A stretch of DNA of 23,004 nt from JAEHDI01 sp035455185 (GTDB lineage: Bacteria > Acidobacteriota > Terriglobia > Bryobacterales > Bryobacteraceae): the NCBI GenBank assembly GCA_035455185.1, contig DATIFQ010000526.1:1-23004 (forward strand), read 5' to 3'. The notes under the pieces were generated by a model. It had not been told where the DNA came from and made no database searches. It saw nothing but the letters and a program-made list of their open reading frames with translations. How positions within the stretch are numbered: the first letter of the stretch is position 1; every line of letters begins with the position of its first letter. Shown here piece by piece: positions 1-8,132 of the stretch. A program made the position numbers and the translations under genes.

Positions 1-55
1 CCGCGGAGTCCGTGGCACACCGATACCTGGACAGAATCACAATCGAGAGGGTGTC

Positions 56-1510
56 ATGAGAAAAAGCGTTGGGTTCGTTCTCACCGCTCTGTTGCTCGGT
101 GGAGTAGCCTGTCGTAAAGCCGCCGAGTCCCCGAAGAAGATTCCCGTCACTACAACCTCGACGGAAGCACGGGCCGCATTTCTCAAGGGTCGGGACCTGA
201 TCCTGAAGCTGCGTTCCGCAGAGGCTCTGCCGCTGCTGGACGAGGCAATCAGCAAAGACCCAAATTTCGCGTTGGCGCACCTGCTGCGCGCGCAGACAGC
301 AACGTCAACCAGGGAGTTCTTTGACCATCTGAAGGCCGCGGTAGCAGTGGCCGGCAGCGCCTCGGAGGGAGAGCAGTGGTGGATTCGCGGAGTGGAAGCC
401 GGCGCTAACGGGAACACCAAGGAGCGCGGCGACTACTACAACCGACTGGTGAAAGCTTTTCCGGATGACGAGGACGCTCACCAGTTGCTCGGGATCCACT
501 ACTATGCCCTCCAGGAGTATGACCCCGCCATCGCGGAATTCCAAAGGGCCGTGCAATTAGCCCCGAATTACGCGCCTTCGTACAACCAGATGGGCTATGC
601 GCTTCGGGACGCCGGCAAGTACCAGGAGGCGGAAGCAGCCTTCCGTAAGTACGTCGAGCTCATCCCGAATGAACCCAACCCGCACGATTCGTTGGCCGAA
701 TTACTGATGAAAATGGGGCGATTCGACGAGTCCATTGAGTCTTACCGGAAGGCATTGTCGTTCAATGAACAGTTCCTCACCGCTTTTGAGGGAATTGCGG
801 CGAACCTCATGTATCAGAGCAAGCACAAGGAGGCCCTGGAGCAACTTCAGAAAGAGTTCGACCTGGCTCGCAATGACGGTGAACGGCGCCGGGCGCTCGT
901 CTCGATGGCGGTCTGCAATGCGGATGAGGGCAAGCCCTCCGAGGCGCTGGCGAAGCTATCCAAGGCCGCGGCTATCGCCGAGCAACAGGGCGACAAAGCG
1001 GGGATGGGTTTCCATACGGTCGCGCGGGCCGACTTGCTACTGAATGCAGGGAAGACCAGAGAAGCGAAGGCGGCGTACGACAAAGCTCTCGAATTGGTAC
1101 GGCAATCGACGGTTCCGGATACGGTGAAGAGGAACTTCGAGCTGGCTTACCACGGCAAGCTTGCGTTGGTCGCCGGCGCAAACAAGGATTTCGAGAACGC
1201 GAAGAAAGAAGCCGAAACCATGCGTGCGGGCGTCGAAGCACTCGGCAACCCCAATCAGATGAAGGCGGCTCACGAGGTGCTTGGGATCGTATCACTCCAG
1301 CAAAAGAGCTACGACGAGGCGATTTCGCATCTGAATCAGGCGGACCTCGAATCGCCCTACACGATGTTCCAGTTGGCCCGGGCGTATGCAGGCAAGAAAG
1401 ACGCAGATCTGGCGAAAGAATGGTACCGGAAGACGGCCAACGCTTACATCCTGCCTGACCTGAATTACGCCATGGTCAGGAAGACGGCATTGAATGCTTC
1501 GGCAAAGTAG
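56..1510 (+). CDS. TPR-repeat lipoprotein, probable envelope-anchored scaffold
   Basis: Reads 484 residues from an ATG preceded at 5 nt by GAGAGG (45-50), a good ribosome-binding site. The N-terminus has Arg-Lys, a hydrophobic stretch (about 5-18) and Cys19 in the context GGVAC, a lipobox-like site with an untypical Gly at -3, so it is probably a lipoprotein. Helical repeats follow. One TPR-like unit lies near residues 37-75, and three clear tandem TPRs start near 154 with the usual Y/A/F/P spacing, for example a unit beginning EYDPAIAEFQRAV. Weaker repeats continue to about residue 470. TPR arrays bind partner proteins and no catalytic motif is visible. The next gene is 118 nt away on the same strand, so a shared transcript is possible but not shown. 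The partner and exact role are unknown. TPR assignment is confident, lipidation moderately so. Confidence 0.85.
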   Translation: MRKSVGFVLTALLLGGVACRKAAESPKKIPVTTTSTEARAAFLKGRDLILKLRSAEALPLLDEAISKDPNFALAHLLRAQTATSTREFFDHLKAAVAVAGSASEGEQWWIRGVEAGANGNTKERGDYYNRLVKAFPDDEDAHQLLGIHYYALQEYDPAIAEFQRAVQLAPNYAPSYNQMGYALRDAGKYQEAEAAFRKYVELIPNEPNPHDSLAELLMKMGRFDESIESYRKALSFNEQFLTAFEGIAANLMYQSKHKEALEQLQKEFDLARNDGERRRALVSMAVCNADEGKPSEALAKLSKAAAIAEQQGDKAGMGFHTVARADLLLNAGKTREAKAAYDKALELVRQSTVPDTVKRNFELAYHGKLALVAGANKDFENAKKEAETMRAGVEALGNPNQMKAAHEVLGIVSLQQKSYDEAISHLNQADLESPYTMFQLARAYAGKKDADLAKEWYRKTANAYILPDLNYAMVRKTALNASAK

Positions 1511-1539
1511 GCGGTAGACGAACGCCCATTGCAGTCGCC

Positions 1540-1553
1540 GACCCTTGTGGGTC
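1540..1553 (+). terminator. weak hairpin after the TPR gene
   Basis: GACCC and GGGTC can pair around a TTGT loop 30 nt after the stop codon. A run of six T (1571-1576) follows only about 17 nt later, so this is a poor intrinsic terminator and may not work as one. Confidence 0.25.
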
Positions 1554-1574
1554 TTCCCGGAGGAACGGAATTTT

Positions 1575-1605
1575 TTCACAATCCCCCACGCGCTCCCTGT
1601 ATAGT
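1575..1605 (+). promoter_or_regulatory. possible promoter of the PQQ dehydrogenase gene
   Basis: TTCACA (1575-1580) and TATAGT (1600-1605) resemble -35 and -10 boxes, but the spacer is 19 nt, longer than ideal. Position is right: 24 nt before the ATG at 1629. Offered as a candidate only. The rest of the 118-nt gap shows nothing else. Confidence 0.3.
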
Positions 1606-1628
1606 AGGAAGAAATCCTGGACCCGCCA

Positions 1629-3755
1629 ATGAAAAACATCTTGACTGTGGCTGTGTGCGTCTTGTCCGTCGCAGTGGTATTGACCGCGGAACCGGCGAAA
1701 CGATCTATCCCGAAAACCGGATACCGCGACTGGAAGGTTTATGGTGGCGGTCCGGAGAGCATCCGCTACTCCACGCTCGACCAGATCAACCGCACCAACG
1801 TGCACAAACTCGCGGTCGCGTGGACATACGACACCGAGGACGCCTTCAAGGATTCGGAGATGCAGTGCAACCCGATCATCGTCAACGGCGTTCTGTATGC
1901 TACTTCGCCGAAGCTTCGCGTCTTCGCGCTCGATGCCGCCACCGGAAAGCTGATCTGGAGTTTCACCCCGCCCAACGAAGGGCGCGGCATCGGCAAACTG
2001 CGCAATCGCGGCGTCACATGGTGGGATGACGGAAAGGGCGGCCGCATCTACGTCGTCGCGCGTGGTTTGCTCTACGCTCTGAGTGCGCGCACCGGAAAGC
2101 CCGTGCCGTCGTTCGGTACCGAGGGCGTCGTGGACCTTCGAGAAGGTCTGGGCCGCGATCCAGCCAAGCTCTCTCTTTCCACTAACACACCCGGCATCGT
2201 CTACAAGGACCTCCTCATCCTCGGCAGTATCATGAGCGAGGAACTGCCCTCCGCGCCCGGCGACGTCCGAGCGTACGATCTCCGCACGGGGAAGATCCGT
2301 TGGGCCTTCCACACGATTCCGCACCCCGGGGAATACGGTTACGACACCTGGCCGAAGGACGGCTGGCAATACCTCGGCGCCGCAAACTGCTGGGCCGGCA
2401 TGAGCCTCGACGAGAAGCGTGGGATTGTGTTCGCGCCGACCGGTTCCGCCGCTTTCGATTTCTACGGCGCCAACCGCGTCGGCGACAATCTCTTCGCCAA
2501 CACCCTGCTTGCCTTGAAGGCTGACACCGGCGAACGCATCTGGCACTTCCAGGCGGTGAAGCACGATGTCTGGGACCGCGACTTCCCCGCCCCGCCTAAC
2601 CTCGTGACGGTCCGCCGCAAGGGACGCTTGATCGACGCGGTCGCGCAGATCACGAAGTCGGGCTATGTCTTCGTATTCGACCGGGAGAACGGCCGCCCGC
2701 TGTTTCCCATCGAGTACCGTAAGGTCCCACCATCCGACGTGGACGGGGAGGTGCTCTCGGCGACTCAGGCGCTGCCGCTCAAGCCGCCTCCATTCGCGCG
2801 GCAGCGGTTCACGGAAGACATGGTCACTCGGCGAACGCCCGAGGCCCACAAAGCGGTCCTCGAACGCCTGCGGCAGGTCCGCAACGGTCCGTATTTCGAG
2901 CCCCCCAGTCTCCAAGGCACTGTAGTCTTTCCCGGCTTCGATGGCGGCGGCGAATGGGGCGGCGCCGGTTTCGATCCGGAAACGGGCTTCCTCTACGTGA
3001 ACTCCAACGAAATGGCCTGGATACTCCGCCTTGTCGAGCGCCCGAAGAGTGAAGGCCGGCAGACGGGCCGCAGTCTCTATCTCAGCGAGTGTGCAGGATG
3101 CCACCGCGAGGACCTCAAGGGAACGCCGCCGGAATTTCCCTCGCTCGTAGACATCGCCAAACGCCGCACGGAAGAGGAGATCGAAGGCATCACCCGCAAG
3201 GGCTCCGGCCGCATGCCCGCGTTCTCCAACCTGACGGACAACGCCGTCGAGGCCATCACCGCCTTCCTCGCCGGTCGGGACGCCGAGGTGAACGGCACTC
3301 CGGCAGCGCCGTCGCCGATGGACCTGAAGTACACCACGGACGGGTATAACAAGTTTCTCGATCCTGACGGTTATCCGGCCTTCGAGCCGCCCTGGGGCAC
3401 GCTCAACGCCATCGACCTGGACTCGGGGGAGATCGCGTGGAAGATTCCGTTCGGCGAGTTTCCGGAGCTCGCGGCAAAAGGAATGAAGAACACCGGCACG
3501 GAGAACTACGGCGGGCCAGTGATCACCGCAGGCGGTCTGCTCTTTATCGGCGCGACGAACCACGACCGCAAATTCCGCGCGTTCGACAAGCTCAACGGAA
3601 AGCTGCTGTGGGAAACGATGCTACCGGCGTCCGGCAACGCCACCCCGGCAACCTACGAGGTGAACGGCCGACAGTTCGTGGTGATCGGGGCGGGCGGCGG
3701 CAAGTCCGGCGCCCCGTCGGGCGGGAGCGTTGTGGCGTTCGCATTGCCGGAGTGA
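1629..3755 (+). CDS. PQQ-dependent dehydrogenase with internal cytochrome c domain
   Basis: A 708-residue quinoprotein of the membrane-glucose/alcohol dehydrogenase type. It begins with a Sec signal peptide (about residues 1-20), so it acts in the periplasm. The family-typical start DWKVYGGG...RYSTLDQI (about 34-55) and repeated propeller W-motifs such as DAATGKLIWSF and DLDSGEIAWKI mark the eight-bladed PQQ fold. HDVWDRDFPAPP (from residue 312) is the conserved strand carrying the catalytic Asp. A c-type haem site, CAGCH (488-492), with a likely axial Met in GRMPAF (Met529), sits between propeller blades, and propeller sequence resumes at about 570 to the end. Electrons would pass from substrate to PQQ to haem c and then to the respiratory chain. 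Substrate (sugar, alcohol or polyol) cannot be read from the sequence. No PQQ synthesis genes are visible. A strong hairpin follows the gene. Confidence 0.9.
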   Translation: MKNILTVAVCVLSVAVVLTAEPAKRSIPKTGYRDWKVYGGGPESIRYSTLDQINRTNVHKLAVAWTYDTEDAFKDSEMQCNPIIVNGVLYATSPKLRVFALDAATGKLIWSFTPPNEGRGIGKLRNRGVTWWDDGKGGRIYVVARGLLYALSARTGKPVPSFGTEGVVDLREGLGRDPAKLSLSTNTPGIVYKDLLILGSIMSEELPSAPGDVRAYDLRTGKIRWAFHTIPHPGEYGYDTWPKDGWQYLGAANCWAGMSLDEKRGIVFAPTGSAAFDFYGANRVGDNLFANTLLALKADTGERIWHFQAVKHDVWDRDFPAPPNLVTVRRKGRLIDAVAQITKSGYVFVFDRENGRPLFPIEYRKVPPSDVDGEVLSATQALPLKPPPFARQRFTEDMVTRRTPEAHKAVLERLRQVRNGPYFEPPSLQGTVVFPGFDGGGEWGGAGFDPETGFLYVNSNEMAWILRLVERPKSEGRQTGRSLYLSECAGCHREDLKGTPPEFPSLVDIAKRRTEEEIEGITRKGSGRMPAFSNLTDNAVEAITAFLAGRDAEVNGTPAAPSPMDLKYTTDGYNKFLDPDGYPAFEPPWGTLNAIDLDSGEIAWKIPFGEFPELAAKGMKNTGTENYGGPVITAGGLLFIGATNHDRKFRAFDKLNGKLLWETMLPASGNATPATYEVNGRQFVVIGAGGGKSGAPSGGSVVAFALPE

Positions 3756-3786
3756 GGGGGCGCCGTTGTAAGTAGATCGGCACAGG

Positions 3787-3823
3787 CTGAAGGCCGTGCC
3801 GCCGAAAGTGGCACGGCCTTTAG
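3787..3823. terminator. strong hairpin between convergent genes, REP-like or bidirectional terminator
   Basis: AAGGCCGTGCC and GGCACGGCCTT form a perfect 11-bp stem around the 9-nt loop GCCGAAAGT. The pairing extends to 14 bp with one G-T pair. It lies 31 nt after the PQQ dehydrogenase stop and 28 nt from the stop of the convergent aldo/keto reductase gene, so it can end transcripts from both sides. The T-tract is short (TTTA), so action may be weak or factor-aided. Additional outer GCAC/GTGC pairing makes it look like a repeated extragenic palindrome. Confidence 0.6.
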
Positions 3824-3851
3824 GCGGTGCAATGCATTTCTGCCTGTTCGG

Positions 3852-4838
3852 TTACCGGTCGATGAAGCGCATGGCGCCTTCGTGGTAGCGCTCGCCGGCG
3901 ACAGCGCCGCGCGGCGAAACCTGCTCGATACGGGCCAGGTCGCCGGCGGTGAGCACGATACCCGCCGCAGCGGCATTCTCGTCGAGATACCTCCGCCTCT
4001 TCGTGCCCGGAATCGGAACGATGTCGCTCCCCTGCGCCATAACCCAAGCCAGAGAAAGTTGCGCGGACGTACAACCCTTTTGCCGGGCCATGTCGTGGAT
4101 CCGGTCGACGACTTCGAGATTCTTCATGAAGTTTTCGCCGTTGAATCGCGGCGAAAGACGCCGGAAATCATCATCCGCGAGGTCTTCAAAGCGGCGAATC
4201 TGTCCGGTGAGCAACCCGCGGCCGAGCGGGCTGTAAGCGACGAAGCCGATACCCAGCTCGCGCACCGTGGGCAGCAGCTCGTCTTCGGGGTCCCTGCTCC
4301 AGAGGGAATACTCCGTTTGCAGCGCGGTGATCGGATGCACCGCAAAGGCACGCCGGATCGTCTGTGGGGACGCTTCCGACATCCCGAGGAAACGCACCTT
4401 CCCGTCGCGCACAAGATCGGCCATCGCTCCGATCGTGTCCTCGATCGGCACGTTTGGGTCCACGCGGTGCTGGTAGTAGAGGTCGATCGTTTCAATGCCG
4501 AGTCGCTTCAGGCTCCCCTCGCAACTGGCCTTCACGTACTCCGGCCGGCCGTTGACACTACGCGATTTTGGATCGGGACCGCGCACGATCCCGAACTTCG
4601 TGGCCACGATCACCTCGTGCCGCCGCCCTCGAATCGCCCGTCCGACAAGTTCCTCATTCCGGTTCTGGCCGTAGATGTCCGCGGTGTCCAGGAAATCGAT
4701 CCCCAGCTCAACCGCGCGGTGAATGGTCGCAATCGATTCCGCGTCGTCGCCGGGTCCGTAGAACTCGGACATGCCCATGCACCCGAGCCCCATCGCAGAC
4801 ACAGTCAATCCGGACTTTCCAAGCGTTCTTTTCGTCAT
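3852..4838 (-). CDS. aldo/keto reductase (YakC/AKR13-like)
   Basis: A cytoplasmic NADPH-type (beta/alpha)8 oxidoreductase of 328 residues, normal for the family. Counting from the longer frame (ATG at 4844), the catalytic tetrad is Asp53, Tyr58 (in DFLDTADIYG), Lys83 (ATKFG) and His126 (YYQH). The cofactor region SPLGRGLLTG and PIPGTKRRRYLDEN is also present. I prefer the ATG at 4838 (third residue of the longer frame), because AGGAG (4845-4849) is 6 nt before it, while it would touch the earlier ATG at 4844. This AGGAG includes part of the TAG stop of the beta-galactosidase gene, with 9 nt between the stop and this ATG, so the two genes are co-transcribed and probably translationally coupled. 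The usual reaction is reduction of aldehydes or ketones, and a sugar-derived carbonyl is a fair guess from context. The true substrate is unknown. Confidence 0.9.
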   Translation of the reverse strand: MTKRTLGKSGLTVSAMGLGCMGMSEFYGPGDDAESIATIHRAVELGIDFLDTADIYGQNRNEELVGRAIRGRRHEVIVATKFGIVRGPDPKSRSVNGRPEYVKASCEGSLKRLGIETIDLYYQHRVDPNVPIEDTIGAMADLVRDGKVRFLGMSEASPQTIRRAFAVHPITALQTEYSLWSRDPEDELLPTVRELGIGFVAYSPLGRGLLTGQIRRFEDLADDDFRRLSPRFNGENFMKNLEVVDRIHDMARQKGCTSAQLSLAWVMAQGSDIVPIPGTKRRRYLDENAAAAGIVLTAGDLARIEQVSPRGAVAGERYHEGAMRFIDR

Positions 4839-4844
4839 TACCAT

Positions 4845-4849
4845 CTCCT
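4845..4849 (-). promoter_or_regulatory. ribosome-binding site overlapping the upstream stop codon
   Basis: On the minus strand the galactosidase stop TAG runs into GAG, giving AGGAG 6 nt before the reductase ATG at 4838. This decides the start codon and implies coupled termination and re-initiation. Confidence 0.7.
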
Positions 4850-7800
4850 ATTGCCAGAGTTCTCTCGCCTTCGCCGCGGCATTCCCGTCCACGGGACACA
4901 ACCGGTACTTATACGAGTAGGGCCGGTCGCCGGGCAACCTGTACGGTGTCAACGGATATGCGTTCAGGCTCCAACTGTCGATGCCGCCCACGCCCATCTG
5001 CTGGTGATCGAGATTGAGGTAGATCTCCGGATGTCGCTTCAGCTTGAACGAGTAGTCGGCATCCTCGATCTCCTTCTTCGTGTAGTGCACGACTCCCGTA
5101 CTGAGGAGCGGCATGCCCGTGGCCAGGAGGCCTATGCCGTTCGAGTTCGTCAGGGCGATCCACCGGACATCGGCTTTGTTCCCGTTCTCCTGCGGGCGGG
5201 AGAACTCGGTCCACTCCTTGTCCACTGTCGATGTGTAGACGTTCACACGCTCAAACGCCCGGTCGCGGTAGGTCGGCGACGGACCGCGACCGTACCATGT
5301 CACCTGTTCGAGTCCAGGCGACGCCACCAGCTCCATGCCGAACCTCGGCATCATTGCGATGGTGTGCCCACCCGGCTGGTAGGACCCTTCGACGATCACG
5401 TCTCCGCTCCCGTGGACCGTGTAGACCGCCGTGTACCTGGCTTGGACCTCCGGCAGGTCCGCCCGCACCCGAATGCGGGCCGACCGGTCGTCCAGTCTCT
5501 GCACCTGCACGTCCTCCACTCGCCACGCCGCACCAGCGTTTCGCCATACCGCGAGATTGTTCGCCGGATCGCCTTGCTGCTGCGGTGACAGGCTCTTCCA
5601 TGCCCCCCGGTCGTTATCGGTCGGCATGCGCCAGAAATCAGGGACGGGTCCCCGTTCGATCAGTGGCGTGCCTTTGTACGTCATCGACGAGATGACACCC
5701 GTCTTCTTGTCGAAGACGAGCCCGAAGTCCGGTCCCTGAAACCGCACCTGACTTCCCACTTCCGACATCCCGAGAGGCGGAAGTCTCGCCGCATCTGCCG
5801 CTTTAGCGGGCGCGGACGCTGGCAGCCGGAACTGCTCCCACGACGCCTCATGCCCCTTCTTCGCCCAAGACGTGTCGTTCTTCGTTACGAAACTGAGATT
5901 CAGCCAGTACTCGACGCCCGGCTCCGGCCTGATCCGCGGCAGGGGTAGCGTATATTCCTTTTCGGCCCGCGGCAGCAGGTCCAGTTCCGGCATCGCCCCA
6001 GATGCGATCGTCTCACCATCGGCCTTGACTTCCCACTTGCCCTCCGCGACATCCTTCGCATTCACGAAATCGAACCAGCTCTTCACCCGGACCTTGCCCG
6101 CGGTCAGGTCGCTCGCAGCGGCGTGGATAAAGCGGTGAACGTACTTCAGCGCCCACAATCCGGGATGTGGATTACGGTCGGCGCCCACGAGCCCGTTCTG
6201 GCAGAAGTTGTCATCGTTTCGTACGCCGGCACGGTTCTCCCACCAGCCGCCGTAGGCGAGAAATGTGTCTTTTCCCGAGGTTGTCCGGAACTTCTCCGGC
6301 ACCGGCTGGCGGATACCCTGGTCTACCCAGTCCCACACAAACGCGCCTTGTGCGTTCGTCCCCGAATAGAAGATGTCCCAGTACTCCTTGAGCCCGCCGT
6401 TGCTGTTGCCCATCGCGTGCGTGTACTCACACAGGATGAGCGGCATGTGGGGTTTCTCTTTCGCATGCTGTACCATCACATCGGGCGGCGGATACATGAA
6501 TGAGTTGATGTCCGCGTTCGATCCTCCCAGGCCCGTGCTGCCCTCGTAGTGGAACGGCCGTGACGGGTCACGCCGCTTCACCCACTTGTACACGATCTCC
6601 ACGTTCGGCCCATCACCAGACTCATTCCCGAGCGACCAGATGATCACCGCGGGATGGTTCTTGTCGCGCTCGATCATTCGTTGGACCCGGTCGAGATACG
6701 CGCCGCGCCAGTCCGGCGAGTTGCTGAGATAGTTCGACTTCGACATTCCGTAGCCGTGTGCCTCGATGTTGCCTTCGTCGATCACGTACAGACCGTACCG
6801 ATCGCACAGGTCATACCATTCCGGATCGTTCGGATAGTGCGACGTTCGGACGGCGTTGATGTTGAACTGCTTCATCAGGACGACGTCCTTTTCCATCAGC
6901 TCCCGTGGCACGTACTTCGCCGTGTCCGGGCTGTGCTCGTGGCGGTTGACGCCTTTGAGCAGGATCGCCTGCCCGTTCACGAGCAGCCGTCCGTTCCTGA
7001 TCTCCACCTTGCGGAAGCCGGTGTGCGACGGAACCACTTCGAGCGTGTCGCCGGCGGCGTTCTTCAGCGTCAGGAGCACACGGTACAGGTTCGGCGTCTC
7101 CGCAGTCCACTTCCTTGGGTTCTTCACCGGAACCGAGAATTCCGCCGACGTCTCGCCCCGCATGTTTGGGGTCACACGGCGTGTCTGCGGCGGGAACACA
7201 GGCGTATTGTCGTCGTTGAGCATCTCGAGAGTGACCGAGACGTTCGCCTGGCTCAGCGTAAAGTTGTAGACGTCCGCCCGGACAAGCAACACAGCGTCCC
7301 GGTATGCGGCGTCGAGGTCGGTGCGAATCTCGAAATCGCGGATGTGCTGTTCTCCCGTGCTCCAAAGGTGGACGTTCCGAAAGATCCCGCTCATCCTCCA
7401 CATGTCCTGATCTTCCAGGTACGACCCGTCGCTCCAGCGGTAGACCTCAACCGCCAGCAGGTTCTTCCCCGGCTTCGCGTATCTTGTGATGTTGAACTCC
7501 GCCGGGGTGCGGCTGTCCTCGCTGTAGCCCACCTTTTGCCCGTTCACCCATAGGTAGAAGGCAGAATCGACGCCGTCGAAAGTGATGAAGAGTTGGCGCC
7601 CCTTCCACTCCGCGGGAACCTCGAAGGCAGTGCGGTACGAGCCGACCGGGTTGTTTTCCTTCGGTACCAGCGGCGGCTCCTCCGGGCTCATTGGAAACGG
7701 ATAGATGATGTTCGTGTAGATCGGGATGTCGTCAGTGTGCATTTGCCAGCTCGACGGCACGGGGATCGTCTTCCAGCCGGAGTCGTCGAAGTCCGGCCGG

Positions 7801-8027
7801 TAGAAATCCGGCGGGCGGCCGGCTGGGGTGGGCGACAGATGAAACTTCCAATTGCCGTTGAGCAGCGTATGCCACGCAAACCGCAGGTCCGCCGAAGTGT
7901 AGACCTTCATGGTCGTGTGCGGCCGCTCTTTATTGACGTGCAGCACCACCGGATCATCCCACTCCGGCCGCTGTTGGCCGAGAAGGGCGAACGCAAGAAA
8001 TGAGGTAAGGAGGGCCGTGACTTTCAC
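4848..8027 (-). CDS. secreted GH2 beta-galactosidase (LacZ-type, large form)
   Basis: A 1059-residue glycoside hydrolase of family 2 with the five-domain layout of LacZ: N-terminal jelly roll (about 50-215), Ig-like domain (about 217-320), TIM barrel (about 325-615), second Ig-like domain and C-terminal Bgal_small_N domain (about 760-1040). Motifs NRHEHSP and DEGNIEAHG hold the Mg and active-site residues. The acid/base is Glu469 in SLGNESG and the nucleophile is Glu534 in LCEYTHAMGNS. It removes beta-linked galactose from oligosaccharides or plant polysaccharides. Unlike E. coli LacZ it starts with a short Sec signal peptide (about 1-17), so it probably works in the periplasm or outside. The start is GTG, with AAAGGGG just upstream. 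It is first in an operon with the aldo/keto reductase gene and divergent from the isomerase-like gene, 105 nt away. Exact linkage specificity is not predictable. Confidence 0.93.
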   Translation of the reverse strand: MKVTALLTSFLAFALLGQQRPEWDDPVVLHVNKERPHTTMKVYTSADLRFAWHTLLNGNWKFHLSPTPAGRPPDFYRPDFDDSGWKTIPVPSSWQMHTDDIPIYTNIIYPFPMSPEEPPLVPKENNPVGSYRTAFEVPAEWKGRQLFITFDGVDSAFYLWVNGQKVGYSEDSRTPAEFNITRYAKPGKNLLAVEVYRWSDGSYLEDQDMWRMSGIFRNVHLWSTGEQHIRDFEIRTDLDAAYRDAVLLVRADVYNFTLSQANVSVTLEMLNDDNTPVFPPQTRRVTPNMRGETSAEFSVPVKNPRKWTAETPNLYRVLLTLKNAAGDTLEVVPSHTGFRKVEIRNGRLLVNGQAILLKGVNRHEHSPDTAKYVPRELMEKDVVLMKQFNINAVRTSHYPNDPEWYDLCDRYGLYVIDEGNIEAHGYGMSKSNYLSNSPDWRGAYLDRVQRMIERDKNHPAVIIWSLGNESGDGPNVEIVYKWVKRRDPSRPFHYEGSTGLGGSNADINSFMYPPPDVMVQHAKEKPHMPLILCEYTHAMGNSNGGLKEYWDIFYSGTNAQGAFVWDWVDQGIRQPVPEKFRTTSGKDTFLAYGGWWENRAGVRNDDNFCQNGLVGADRNPHPGLWALKYVHRFIHAAASDLTAGKVRVKSWFDFVNAKDVAEGKWEVKADGETIASGAMPELDLLPRAEKEYTLPLPRIRPEPGVEYWLNLSFVTKNDTSWAKKGHEASWEQFRLPASAPAKAADAARLPPLGMSEVGSQVRFQGPDFGLVFDKKTGVISSMTYKGTPLIERGPVPDFWRMPTDNDRGAWKSLSPQQQGDPANNLAVWRNAGAAWRVEDVQVQRLDDRSARIRVRADLPEVQARYTAVYTVHGSGDVIVEGSYQPGGHTIAMMPRFGMELVASPGLEQVTWYGRGPSPTYRDRAFERVNVYTSTVDKEWTEFSRPQENGNKADVRWIALTNSNGIGLLATGMPLLSTGVVHYTKKEIEDADYSFKLKRHPEIYLNLDHQQMGVGGIDSWSLNAYPLTPYRLPGDRPYSYKYRLCPVDGNAAAKARELWQ

Positions 8028-8132
8028 AGTCCCCTTTTACCACTCGTGGAGCGACGCGCCCAAGTGCCTCGGCAGCCTGCATTTCCCCGCGACCCACAAG
8101 CTGATACGATGTCTGGTCTGCGAAAGGATTCT
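8028..8132. promoter_or_regulatory. divergent intergenic region, shared promoter area
   Basis: These 105 nt separate two divergent start codons and must hold the promoters for both sides. A -10-like TACGAT (8105-8110) faces the isomerase-like gene but has no convincing -35. AAAGGA (8123-8128) is the ribosome-binding site for the ATG at 8133. No clear operator was found. Confidence 0.35.

Noticed and set aside
1476..3563. 695-codon open frame on the minus strand opposite the PQQ dehydrogenase gene
   Set aside because: It is the antisense shadow of a recognised gene in high-GC DNA. The translation is Arg-rich, has no family motif and the plus-strand product carries all domain motifs.
3882..5588. 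568-codon open frame on the plus strand across the reductase and galactosidase genes
   Set aside because: It runs across two recognised genes on the other strand, is rich in Arg/His/Val and has no recognisable domain.
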